Assembly: GCF_047249845.1 (NCBI RefSeq)
Contig: NZ_JBKTWO010000012.1
Span: 1 to 64,000 of the forward strand
Direction: 5' to 3'
DNA from: Thomasclavelia sp047249845
Lineage (GTDB): Bacteria; Bacillota_I; Bacilli_A; Erysipelotrichales; Coprobacillaceae
DNA length: 64,000 nucleotides
Each line of letters starts with the position of its first letter. Position 1 is the stretch's first letter. Shown piece after piece: positions 1-8,146 of the stretch. The position numbers were made by a program, and so were the translations under genes. Below the pieces are notes generated by a model. It was not told where the DNA came from and did no database searches. It saw only the letters and a list, made by a program, of their open reading frames with translations.

Positions 1-7
1 CTCCTAT
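1..7 (-). promoter_or_regulatory. Ribosome binding site of the next gene, probably dnaK
   Basis: Directly after the grpE stop the minus strand reads ataggag at the window edge, a good Shine-Dalgarno sequence. In the conserved hrcA-grpE-dnaK-dnaJ operon the next gene is dnaK. The gene itself lies outside the window, so its identity is inferred from the family order. Confidence 0.5.
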
Positions 8-547
8 TTATTCACTTACTTTTACTAAAGATGCACGAATAACGCGATCTTTTAATTTATATCCTTTTTGTAACTCTTCAACAATCATATTTGATTTAAA
101 GTTATCATCTTTTACAGTCATTACTGCTTGATGGAAGTTGGGATCAAACTCTTCATCTTTGGTTTTTATCACTTCAACCCCCTGTGATTCTAAAACCTGC
201 ATTAACTGATTATAAATCATTTCATATCCTTTTAAGAAATTCTTTATTTCTTTACTAGGATTTTCAACTGCTAATGATCTTTCAAAATTATCTACTACTG
301 GTAGTAATTGTTCAATAAAAGACTGCATCATAAATTTCATTGTATTAGCATGTTCATTTTGTAATCTTCGTTTAAGATTCTCCATGTCTGCAAATACTTT
401 ATAATAATCAGTTTTCCAAGTATTTACTTCTTCTTCTAGAGCTCTCAACTGCTCTTCAACAGTAACTTCTTCAGTTTCTTTTTTTTCATCTTTTTGATCA
501 ACTGTCTCATCTACTGACTCTTGATCCATTACTTTTTCTTCAGCCAT
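8..547 (-). CDS. grpE: Nucleotide exchange factor GrpE
   Basis: GrpE releases ADP from DnaK and so drives the cytosolic chaperone cycle. The protein (179 residues) has an acidic N-terminal tail (residues 1-35), a long coiled-coil helix, and the conserved C-terminal wing with 'VIRASLVKVSE' at the end. I chose the ATG at 547: the longer reading starts at a GTG that overlaps the Shine-Dalgarno sequence gaggtg, which sits 6 nt before this ATG. The stop of hrcA overlaps the same region, so the two genes are co-transcribed. Regulation is by HrcA through the CIRCE elements upstream of hrcA. Identity is certain. Confidence 0.97.
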   Translation of the reverse strand: MAEEKVMDQESVDETVDQKDEKKETEEVTVEEQLRALEEEVNTWKTDYYKVFADMENLKRRLQNEHANTMKFMMQSFIEQLLPVVDNFERSLAVENPSKEIKNFLKGYEMIYNQLMQVLESQGVEVIKTKDEEFDPNFHQAVMTVKDDNFKSNMIVEELQKGYKLKDRVIRASLVKVSE

Positions 548-558
548 TACATTCACCT

Positions 559-1602
559 CTATTCATCGTTTGAATCATCCGATTCATCAAAGAAAGCCTG
601 TTCAATATTCTTTGAAATATACTCTACTAACGAAACTACTTTTTCATAAGGCATTCTAGTTGGCCCTATTACTGAAATAGATCCTTTGGTTGTTGCTCCT
701 GTTTTAAACGAAGCAGATATTACCGAAACATCATCAATATCATTGATTGGTGAATCAGTTCCAATTCTCACCGTTACCCCTTCTTCATCAGATAAAGGCT
801 GTAAGGCATTCCATACTTGAGAGTTTTCAAATGCACTAACGATTCTTCTTAATTTATTTACATCGTTATATTCAGGTTGATATAACATATTCTCTTTTCC
901 AGAAAAATAAACATTGCTTGAAGCAAATCTCACAAAAGCTTCTAGAAAAGCATTAAATAATTCCTCATGCTCTTTAATCTTAGCTGATAAGACTGGTTTA
1001 ACATCACGTTCAAGCCTAAAAGCTACTCGATCAATTGGCGTTCCAACTAATAAATCATTCATAACATTAACACAGCTTACCAAATCATCAATATTATGAT
1101 GACGATTTAGATCAAAGACTTTATTTTCAACATACCCTTGATTAGTAATGATAATTGCAGTAACCCGATTTTCACTTAAAGGTACAATATTAATTTGTTG
1201 TAAAGTATCTTCACTAGAATCAGGACCTAAAACTACAGAAGTTAAATGTGTTAATTCACTTAACATCTGGCAGCTTTCATGAATTATTTCATCAAGTGTT
1301 CGATGGCGATCACTAAATATTTGTGCCACCTGATTTTTTAAGCTTTCATCTAAATCTCTTTTAGCAAGATTATTAACATAGAATCGATATCCTTCTACAG
1401 AAGGGATTCTTCCAGAAGAAGTATGGGTCTTTTCTAAATAACCATATTCCTCAAGAAAACTCATCTCATTACGGATGGTTGCACTAGAATAAGGCAATTG
1501 ATAATTTGTCATCAGAGCTTTAGAACCAACTGGTTCAGCTGTTTCAATAAACTCATCAACTATACATTTGAAGATTAATAATTGCCTAGCTGTAAGCATC
1601 AT
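559..1602 (-). CDS. hrcA: Heat-inducible transcription repressor HrcA
   Basis: HrcA binds CIRCE operators and represses the dnaK and groE heat-shock genes until GroEL is titrated away. From the start chosen here it is 347 residues, close to the B. subtilis length. The N-terminal winged helix ('LTARQLLIFKCIVDEF', then 'SSATIRNEM') is followed by the GAF-like dimerisation core. An 18-residue longer reading exists, but it runs back through a CIRCE element and the predicted transcription start. The tandem ATGs at 1602/1599 follow aagggtggtg, so the shorter form is real. First gene of hrcA-grpE-(dnaK); it represses its own operon. Confidence 0.96.
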   Translation of the reverse strand: MMLTARQLLIFKCIVDEFIETAEPVGSKALMTNYQLPYSSATIRNEMSFLEEYGYLEKTHTSSGRIPSVEGYRFYVNNLAKRDLDESLKNQVAQIFSDRHRTLDEIIHESCQMLSELTHLTSVVLGPDSSEDTLQQINIVPLSENRVTAIIITNQGYVENKVFDLNRHHNIDDLVSCVNVMNDLLVGTPIDRVAFRLERDVKPVLSAKIKEHEELFNAFLEAFVRFASSNVYFSGKENMLYQPEYNDVNKLRRIVSAFENSQVWNALQPLSDEEGVTVRIGTDSPINDIDDVSVISASFKTGATTKGSISVIGPTRMPYEKVVSLVEYISKNIEQAFFDESDDSNDE

Positions 1603-1613
1603 TTTCACCACCC

Positions 1614-1640
1614 TTAGCACTCTTTTACCCTTTGTGCTAA
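1614..1640. promoter_or_regulatory. CIRCE operator 1 (HrcA binding site)
   Basis: TTAGCACTC - 9 nt - TTGTGCTAA, matching the CIRCE consensus TTAGCACTC-N9-GAGTGCTAA except at two positions. It lies between the predicted transcription start and the hrcA start codon. Confidence 0.95.
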
Positions 1641-1644
1641 ATAC

Positions 1645-1672
1645 ATTATACATCAATTATTAGCACTGTCAA
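1645..1672 (-). promoter_or_regulatory. hrcA operon promoter (sigma-A type)
   Basis: On the minus strand TTGACA (1672-1667) and TATAAT (1650-1645) are both perfect consensus hexamers, separated by 16 bp. The -35 box lies inside CIRCE 2 and the expected start point falls at the edge of CIRCE 1, so HrcA bound at either site would block polymerase. Confidence 0.92.
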
Positions 1673-1686
1673 CACCTTTGTGCTAA
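1660..1686. promoter_or_regulatory. CIRCE operator 2 (HrcA binding site)
   Basis: TTAGCACTG - 9 nt - TTGTGCTAA; a second CIRCE copy overlapping the -35 box of the hrcA promoter. Confidence 0.93.
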
Positions 1687-1692
1687 AAAAGC

Positions 1693-1716
1693 AAAAAAAA
1701 GACAACCGAAGTTGCC
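1693..1716 (-). terminator. Rho-independent terminator after the flavin reductase/rubredoxin gene
   Basis: Minus strand ggcaac-TTCG-gttgtc stem with a UUCG tetraloop followed by eight T. It separates the hemW-side transcript from the hrcA operon. Confidence 0.92.
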
Positions 1717-2333
1717 TAAATCTTTTCAAACATACTGCCAGGCTGCTTACAAATTGGACAAATATAATCATCCTGCTCTAAAGCATAGTCGCAAACACTA
1801 CATCTCCAGCCATGTTTACTTATATCCGCCTGATACCTAGATGCATTCTTAGGGGTACTTCCCTTTTTTATATTATGATAATTAGTATAAGTTAAAACTT
1901 CACCACCATCATCAATAACCTTACAATCTATCACATCACCAGCAAACATAATATGACTGCCTACATCAAGCATCGAAATTACTTTAACACTAAACGATGC
2001 TGCAATCCCTTTAGTAATCTGCTTAACATTTTGCTCATCAACAAAATATTCTATACCATTAAATTTATTAATATCATTGCCAGATTGAAAACCAAACCTT
2101 CTAATAACATCCATTTTAACACTATCCAATAAAACTCCAACACTATACACACAGCTATCTTCAATTAATTTAGTTGTATAATTATTTTTATTTAATGTAA
2201 TACAAACTCGGGCTGGATTTGATGTTATCTGGATAAATGTATTAGCAATACATGCACTATCCTTACCATTATAATTACTTGATACTACATACAATCCATA
2301 ACTTAAATAATACTTTCTTATCCATTTTATCAT
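1716..2333 (-). CDS. Flavin reductase-like protein with C-terminal rubredoxin domain
   Basis: 205 residues. Residues 1-160 have the FMN-binding split-barrel (flavin reductase-like) fold, with 'YGLYVVSS' at the start and 'ANTFIQITSNPARVCITLN' as the flavin-binding region. Residues 173-205 form a rubredoxin-type iron site with two CxxC pairs ('WRCSVCDY' and 'ICPICKQPG'). This architecture matches the high-molecular-weight rubredoxins of anaerobic clostridia and Moorella, which pass electrons from NAD(P)H or flavin towards oxygen- or peroxide-detoxifying flavodiiron proteins. It follows hemW by 21 bp and has its own terminator. The redox partner is not in this window. The domain call is strong; the exact physiological partner is unknown. 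Confidence 0.85.
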   Translation of the reverse strand: MIKWIRKYYLSYGLYVVSSNYNGKDSACIANTFIQITSNPARVCITLNKNNYTTKLIEDSCVYSVGVLLDSVKMDVIRRFGFQSGNDINKFNGIEYFVDEQNVKQITKGIAASFSVKVISMLDVGSHIMFAGDVIDCKVIDDGGEVLTYTNYHNIKKGSTPKNASRYQADISKHGWRCSVCDYALEQDDYICPICKQPGSMFEKI

Positions 2334-2354
2334 CTTCCTTATTAATAATGATCT

Positions 2355-3452
2355 TTAATGAATAAAATCTAATAATATTGTATTTAATAATTTTATTGAA
2401 TCATTTGTACAACGCAAATAACCATCTTCAATAACCAGTGTTTTTAAGCTAAGATGCTTATTTATAGCACGTGGATATAAATCTAATATTTTTATTCCAT
2501 AACGTTTTTCAAACATATTTAAATCAAGTCCCTTAACCAGACGTAATGACATCATTAAATGATTAAACATAGTTTCTTCTTTAGAATTACATATTTCATT
2601 CGTAATATCTTTAAACCTTAGATAAGAATTTAAATTACGGTTATGTTCTATGATCCGATCATCAATTTTACTGCTGGCCCCTAAACCAACACCGTAGTAA
2701 TTATCATATTGCCAGTACGCCAGATTATGAAGTGATTCAAAATCTGGTTTAGAATAATTACTGATTTCATATTTTACAAACCCCATTTGTAGCAATCTTT
2801 CATCAATCAAATCATTAATATTAGCTTCATCTTCTTCATTTAAAGGAAGATAATTTTGATTTTTTAAAACTGTATGATCCTCTAGAATCAAAGCATAGTA
2901 TGATACATGTTGAATATTTAATAATTCTATCATCTCTAGATCTTTTTTTATATCTTCAAGTGTTTGTCCAGGTAGACCATACATTAAATCAATTGAAATA
3001 TTATTGAAACCTAATCGTTGAGCATAATCAATAACTCTTTTAACTTGCATACAATTATGTTTACGATTTATAGCTTTCAACAAATCATCATTAAATGTTT
3101 CAACACCAATACTTAATCTTGTAATACCACCTTTTTTTAAGATATCAAGCTTATAATAATCAAGTGTTTCTGGGTTAACTTCGATCGTTACTTCTTGAGT
3201 ATCATTGCTTATATACGGTTTAATAATATCCATTAACCATTCTAACTGCTCATCATCTAAACTAGTTGGTGTCCCACCGCCAATATAGATTGTTTTTAAA
3301 GGCGATTCAATTTGTAACAAAGCTAATTCTTTTTTTAAAACCGCTAAATAATCATCTACTTGTTTTTGCTGATAAAATACTTTACAAAAATCACAATATG
3401 AACAAATATGCTGACAAAAAGGGATATGAATATATAGAGCTCTAGTTTCCAT
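2355..3452 (-). CDS. hemW: Radical SAM haem chaperone HemW
   Basis: HemW (formerly annotated as a coproporphyrinogen III oxidase-like protein) binds haem and a 4Fe-4S cluster and delivers haem to membrane enzymes. The radical SAM cluster motif 'CQHICSYCDF' lies near residue 13, followed by the glycine-rich 'YIGGGTPTSL' SAM site and the HemN C-terminal domain. The ATG at 3452 (365 residues) begins 'METRALYIHIPFC', typical for the family; a TTG four codons earlier is less likely. The start overlaps the end of sdaA, suggesting translational coupling. No haem biosynthesis genes are visible in this window. Confidence 0.93.
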   Translation of the reverse strand: METRALYIHIPFCQHICSYCDFCKVFYQQKQVDDYLAVLKKELALLQIESPLKTIYIGGGTPTSLDDEQLEWLMDIIKPYISNDTQEVTIEVNPETLDYYKLDILKKGGITRLSIGVETFNDDLLKAINRKHNCMQVKRVIDYAQRLGFNNISIDLMYGLPGQTLEDIKKDLEMIELLNIQHVSYYALILEDHTVLKNQNYLPLNEEDEANINDLIDERLLQMGFVKYEISNYSKPDFESLHNLAYWQYDNYYGVGLGASSKIDDRIIEHNRNLNSYLRFKDITNEICNSKEETMFNHLMMSLRLVKGLDLNMFEKRYGIKILDLYPRAINKHLSLKTLVIEDGYLRCTNDSIKLLNTILLDFIH

Positions 3453-4656
3453 CTTCAAATCCAAATTCTTTAGCCAATCCTCCTAAAGAAGTTTCCTTAT
3501 AAGCACTATTTAAATCTTTACCAGTTTGTTTCATCACCCTTACTACCGCATCAAACGATACCTTATTTTTCCTTAGATATCCTAACTGTTTGGCATACAT
3601 TGCAGCATCCATAGCCCTTAAAGCCCCAAAACCATTACGTTCAATACAAGGAATTTGAACATAACCACCTACTGGATCACAAGTTAATCCTAAATTGTGT
3701 TCCAATCCCATTTCAGCAGCATATTGAATTAGGTTATTATTCAATTCTAAAATCCAACCATATGCTGCCGCTGCCATTGCACAAGCACTTCCAATTTCAG
3801 CTTGACACCCTCCATCAGCTCCAGATATCGTAGCATTAGTCTTAATAACATTACCAAATATTCCCGCTACTGCAATGGCCTTAACTATTTCTTTTCTAGG
3901 TATATTTAGCTGTTTAAAACAATAATACATCACCGCTGGCAATACACCACTAGCTCCACAAGTTGGAGCTGTTACAATTTGATGACCAGAAGCATTTTCC
4001 TCACTAACTCCATAAGCATAACTGCTAACTAAAAGCCGATCTCGCTCACCACTACGATGAGTATTTATTGCTTGTTGATAAATTGATTTGGCCACTCTTT
4101 TTAATTTCAAACGTCCAGGAATAACTCCGGTTGTTGAAAGCCCTCTTTCAACACACTTAAACATCGTATCTAAAATTTCATATAAATAAATTTTGAAATC
4201 TTCATCTTCAAACTCCAATACATAATCATATAAATTTATTCCATTTTGATCACAATATTCTAATATCTCATTTAAATTATGATGCGGGTATACTTGGTTT
4301 GGTTGTTGCAGCTTATCGTCTTCATATAATAGTGCCCCACCTCCAACTGAATAAACTGTTATTTTATCAAGTAATTTATTCTCTTGATAAACCTCAAATA
4401 CCATCCCATTAGGATGCTTTGGTAAAGCATCGCTAATAAAATGAATCTCAACATTTTCTTTACCAAAAGTTTCTTCAATAATTTGGTCAGTTAAATGACC
4501 TTTTCCAGTCAAAGCCAAAGATCCATGCAAATATACTACAAAATGATCTGCATTATTATATGCTTCCTTAATCTTCATAGCTGCCCTTTGAGGACCCATA
4601 GTATGTGATGATGATGGCCCAACACCAATTTTATACAATTCTCTCAACGATTCCAT
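3442..4656 (-). CDS. sdaA: L-serine ammonia-lyase, iron-sulphur type, single-chain
   Basis: Converts L-serine to pyruvate and ammonia with an oxygen-sensitive 4Fe-4S cluster. Residues 1-150 are the beta domain ('GVGPSSSHTMGP' at the start) and residues 160-404 the alpha domain, fused in one chain, whereas most Bacillota encode two subunits (sdaAB, sdaAA). Candidate cluster cysteines are in 'TAPTCGASG', 'GADGGCQAEIGSAC' and 'GLTCDPVGG'. Start ATG is preceded by ggagaattt. It lies between holA and hemW, where B. subtilis has rpsT, gpr, spoIIP and lepA, so it appears to have been placed into this interval in this lineage. Confidence 0.95.
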   Translation of the reverse strand: MESLRELYKIGVGPSSSHTMGPQRAAMKIKEAYNNADHFVVYLHGSLALTGKGHLTDQIIEETFGKENVEIHFISDALPKHPNGMVFEVYQENKLLDKITVYSVGGGALLYEDDKLQQPNQVYPHHNLNEILEYCDQNGINLYDYVLEFEDEDFKIYLYEILDTMFKCVERGLSTTGVIPGRLKLKRVAKSIYQQAINTHRSGERDRLLVSSYAYGVSEENASGHQIVTAPTCGASGVLPAVMYYCFKQLNIPRKEIVKAIAVAGIFGNVIKTNATISGADGGCQAEIGSACAMAAAAYGWILELNNNLIQYAAEMGLEHNLGLTCDPVGGYVQIPCIERNGFGALRAMDAAMYAKQLGYLRKNKVSFDAVVRVMKQTGKDLNSAYKETSLGGLAKEFGFEDGN

Positions 4657-4664
4657 AAATTCTC

Positions 4665-5615
4665 CTATATTCTTACCATAAATAATTCTAGACCCATTTT
4701 TTTATCTATTTTACCTGTTTTTATTTGAACATCTAATTTTGATAATTCATCTAAACACTTCAAAAGCTCATTTAAATCAAAGTCTTTGCCTTCTTGTCTG
4801 ATATATTTTAAACGATAAGGGTTTACACCTAAAAACTTTCCAATTTCCTTATCATTATACCCTTTTCGATCCAATAATTTCACTTGATAAATAAGACGCA
4901 TTTGTCCTGCAATCAAAACAATCAATTTAATTGGTTCTTCATTTAAAATCATTAAATCTTGATAGATTGAAAACATTTTTTGTCTATTTTTTTGAAGAAT
5001 TGCACTAGTAAGTGCAAAAACATTTTCATCCAAAGGTTTACTAACTAATTTGTCAACTACATCATATGTTATATGTTTATTATATAAACATAGCTTCTCT
5101 ACCTCTAAAGCAACATTATTTAAACTATCACCCAAACGACTTAATAACAATTCTAAAGCATCATCATCAATCGTAGCCTCACGACGTTTCACTGCCTGAC
5201 GAGTACTATCTGATAGTTTATAGTGATTGACTTTGTCTATTTCAAAAAATTTAGCTTCTTTTCGTAATCTTTTAACTAACTTTTTTCTCTCATCAAAATC
5301 CTTACCAACATTATAAATTATAAAAAGTGTTTCCTCATTATCATTATCTAGACACTTTTCAAAAAAAACTAGCTCATTATTATCTTTCTTCATTTTTTTG
5401 GTAGTTAAAAAAATCGGATTTTTTAAGATAACCATCTTTTTATCACTAAAAAAAGGTGGTGTAATTATATCTTCATATACCGTTTCAATACTATCTTCAT
5501 CACCCCGATAAACAGATAGATTCATATTTTCTTCATTACAGCCATACTCTTTTTTTAGCGACTGTAACTTCTGCTCCATTAAAAAACTTTCTTCACCATA
5601 AATTACAATTATCAT
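4665..5615 (-). CDS. holA: DNA polymerase III delta subunit
   Basis: The delta subunit opens the beta sliding clamp within the clamp loader. 316 residues; begins 'MIIVIYGEESFLMEQ', the usual HolA start, followed by the degenerate AAA+ core and the C-terminal clamp-loader collar domain ('ILQKNRQKMFSIYQDL'). ATG at 5615 is preferred over the TTG one codon earlier, because of ggag at a suitable distance. In B. subtilis holA (yqeN) also follows comEC, so the context supports the call. Confidence 0.93.
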   Translation of the reverse strand: MIIVIYGEESFLMEQKLQSLKKEYGCNEENMNLSVYRGDEDSIETVYEDIITPPFFSDKKMVILKNPIFLTTKKMKKDNNELVFFEKCLDNDNEETLFIIYNVGKDFDERKKLVKRLRKEAKFFEIDKVNHYKLSDSTRQAVKRREATIDDDALELLLSRLGDSLNNVALEVEKLCLYNKHITYDVVDKLVSKPLDENVFALTSAILQKNRQKMFSIYQDLMILNEEPIKLIVLIAGQMRLIYQVKLLDRKGYNDKEIGKFLGVNPYRLKYIRQEGKDFDLNELLKCLDELSKLDVQIKTGKIDKKMGLELFMVRI

Positions 5616-5663
5616 CAAACATCACTCCAATTGTAACTATTATAAACTACTTTGATAATAAAG

Positions 5664-7661
5664 TCATGGATAAATATAATTATCATCCCCATAATAAACA
5701 ATCTTTACCATTCCCATTAAATCGCTTCGATAAATTTTAACATCATAATCCTCTAACCGCTCTAATACACCTTTATTAGGATGACCATAACGATTATTCT
5801 GCCCACAGCTTATTAAAGCTATTTTAGGTCTAATAGCTTCTAAAAACTCACTGCTAGTTCCTGTTATACTTCCATGATGGGATACTTTTAAAACATCGAC
5901 TTTTAAATCAGGATAATTTTCTATTAATTTATGTTCAACTCTATTAGATGCATCACCCATAAACAAATAAACTAAATTATTAATCGTTGCTTTGATAATT
6001 AGAGATTTATCATTAATATCATCTGTTCCTATTCCGCTTTTAAGCATTTCTATTTTAACATTGCCTATTTCTATTTCTTCTTGATAAGTTGTAATTGTTT
6101 GTTTTATTTCAATCTGCTCAAAAAGCGAATCATAAGCACCACAATGATCAAAATCATTATGAGAAATAAAAACATAATCTAATCTATTAATTCCTTGCGA
6201 TCTTAAATATGGAACTAATGTAAGTGAGGCTATATCTTTATTTTTCAACCCACCTGTATCAATTAAGATATTCCCCTGATTAAATGGCTGTTGAACTAAA
6301 AAACAATCTCCCTGTCCTACATCAATCATTACAACTTTTCCCTCAATACTATAATATGGTTTAAAATAAAACACTAATAACAAACTAGCTAACAGCAATA
6401 TTTCTCTAGTAACTTTTTGCTTGATATTTATTTTTAAAATTATTTTAAAATAAATAAAATAATAACTAAGAATAAAAAATAATGTTGGTTTAGAAAAGTT
6501 AATAAAAATAGAAAAATCACTACAAAAAGTGATAATATTATTTAAAAAATAAATAATCCAATTTACTATTGGTTTTACTATATCCCCTAATATTACATAA
6601 ATCCATATCATTTGATACAACAAGCTTATTAAGGGACCTAAGATAATTCCTAAAAATAATGATAAAATATTAATTCGATATTGAATCGTTAATATTATAG
6701 GAAAACTCCCAAAGTATACTAATAAATTAAAATACTGATTTCTATTTAACAGTAAAATAATAAAATAAATAAAATAAGAAAAAATAAATGATAAGCTAAA
6801 AATAACATACGGATTTATTAATAACATTAATACCGTTACAATCGATAAACAATCCAATTTATTTAAATATCTTTTAAACAAAACCGATAACAGCATAATT
6901 AAATACGATCTAATAAACGAAATATTAAATGGAATTATATAAATATATATACCAATTATAATTATTACAAAATAATCAATAAATTTATCTGGTAAAATAA
7001 ATCTTAATACCTTTTTTAATAAATTATTTAAAATATGAATATGTAAACCAGAAAGAGCAAATAGATGAACTATTGAAAGATCTGTTAACTGTTGATAATA
7101 ATCTTCGATCATTTCATCTTTTATTCCTAAAATAAACATTGAAGCATAGCTATCAACAAGATCATTATCTGCTATTCTTTTTTGTAATTTTTTAAATAAA
7201 CTTTGAGTAGAATTAACATCTAATAATCGTTTGATCTTGGCATTATTAGTAATCCCTTGGCTATATAAATAATTACGGTAATTAAAGGCATTATCATTAG
7301 TTGGCTGCATAATATCAAAGTATGTTACTTCCATTTTTAAACTATCACCAATTTGATATCCAGTAAATTCTCCATACACTTTGACCTTTGTTTGGCCTGT
7401 TTTAATCACTATACTATTTTGATCTAAAGCCGCTATTTTACCTTTAATGATGGGATCATTAATTGGCGTAGGCCAATTAACAAATAAAGAAAAGAGAATT
7501 GTGAAAATAAAAATACTAATAAAACTTATCAAATTCATTCGATAAATTATAAAAGCCCCATAAGCTATTAAAAATACAAAAAAAATTGGATGCACCAATA
7601 TGCTAATAATCAATAACAAACAACTTATACCATAATAAATGAAACAATTTCTTATAAACAT
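5664..7661 (-). CDS. comEC: DNA uptake channel protein ComEC/Rec2
   Basis: Membrane channel for single-stranded DNA in natural transformation. 665 residues: two N-terminal membrane helices, an OB-like extracellular domain (about residues 65-150), the Competence domain with many helices (about 190-430; 'SIVHLFALSGLHIHI'), and a C-terminal metallo-beta-lactamase domain with 'MIDVGQGDCFLVQQP', 'ISHNDFDHCGAYD' and 'LKVSHHGSITGTS'. It overlaps the end of comEA by 10 bp, indicating coupled translation. The intervening comEB of B. subtilis is absent here; a comEB-like deaminase lies at 48 kb. Intact, so the DNA uptake channel could be functional. Confidence 0.95.
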   Translation of the reverse strand: MFIRNCFIYYGISCLLLIISILVHPIFFVFLIAYGAFIIYRMNLISFISIFIFTILFSLFVNWPTPINDPIIKGKIAALDQNSIVIKTGQTKVKVYGEFTGYQIGDSLKMEVTYFDIMQPTNDNAFNYRNYLYSQGITNNAKIKRLLDVNSTQSLFKKLQKRIADNDLVDSYASMFILGIKDEMIEDYYQQLTDLSIVHLFALSGLHIHILNNLLKKVLRFILPDKFIDYFVIIIIGIYIYIIPFNISFIRSYLIMLLSVLFKRYLNKLDCLSIVTVLMLLINPYVIFSLSFIFSYFIYFIILLLNRNQYFNLLVYFGSFPIILTIQYRINILSLFLGIILGPLISLLYQMIWIYVILGDIVKPIVNWIIYFLNNIITFCSDFSIFINFSKPTLFFILSYYFIYFKIILKINIKQKVTREILLLASLLLVFYFKPYYSIEGKVVMIDVGQGDCFLVQQPFNQGNILIDTGGLKNKDIASLTLVPYLRSQGINRLDYVFISHNDFDHCGAYDSLFEQIEIKQTITTYQEEIEIGNVKIEMLKSGIGTDDINDKSLIIKATINNLVYLFMGDASNRVEHKLIENYPDLKVDVLKVSHHGSITGTSSEFLEAIRPKIALISCGQNNRYGHPNKGVLERLEDYDVKIYRSDLMGMVKIVYYGDDNYIYP

Positions 7662-8110
7662 AATAATCCTCTAATTCTTAAATATGTCTTTTGACCAATC
7701 CCTGATATTTTAGTAATATCTTCAATCGTACAAAATGGTGTTTTTTGACGATATTCGATTATTTTATCAGCAGTTTTAGGTCCAATTCCCTTTATCATCA
7801 TCAATTGCTCTTTTGTTGCCTTATTTAGAGAAATTAAATTATCTCCTTCAGGAATAAAAAAAACTGTTCTTGCAGGTAGAACAGTTTTATTATCAAAGCC
7901 ATATATATTCTTAATATCTAACTTTTTAAAAACAGCTTCAATAGTTGGAGCTTTATCAAAAGTAAGAGTCTGATTATATTTACCTTCAACAATAATCTTA
8001 ATTTGAGGATCACTTGTAATTTGTTTTACTTCACTTTCAGGTAAGCTCAAAGAATAAATTGTAGATACAATCATTAATAATAATAATCCTATAACCTCAT
8101 GCTTTTTCAT
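7652..8110 (-). CDS. comEA: Competence DNA receptor ComEA
   Basis: ComEA binds incoming double-stranded DNA at the membrane surface. 152 residues: one N-terminal membrane anchor (about residues 5-24), a SLBB-like linker domain (about 30-85), and a C-terminal tandem helix-hairpin-helix domain with 'SLNKATKEQLMMIKGIGPK' and 'ISGIGQKTYLRI'. A shine-dalgarno gaggta precedes the ATG. It stands directly upstream of comEC. A terminator separates it from ruvB, so it probably has its own competence-dependent expression, but I could not identify a ComK-type site. Confidence 0.93.
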   Translation of the reverse strand: MKKHEVIGLLLLMIVSTIYSLSLPESEVKQITSDPQIKIIVEGKYNQTLTFDKAPTIEAVFKKLDIKNIYGFDNKTVLPARTVFFIPEGDNLISLNKATKEQLMMIKGIGPKTADKIIEYRQKTPFCTIEDITKISGIGQKTYLRIRGLLCL

Positions 8111-8123
8111 TACATTACCTCAC

Positions 8124-8146
8124 AAAAAAAGACTAGATAACTAGTC
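8124..8146 (-). terminator. Terminator after ruvB
   Basis: Minus strand gactag-ttat-ctagtc stem followed by seven T; it overlaps the ruvB stop codon and separates ruvAB from comEA-comEC. Confidence 0.9.

Noticed and set aside
1603..1656. N-terminal extension of hrcA
   Set aside because: It runs through CIRCE 1, the transcription start and the -10 box, whereas the ATG at 1602 has a proper ribosome site.
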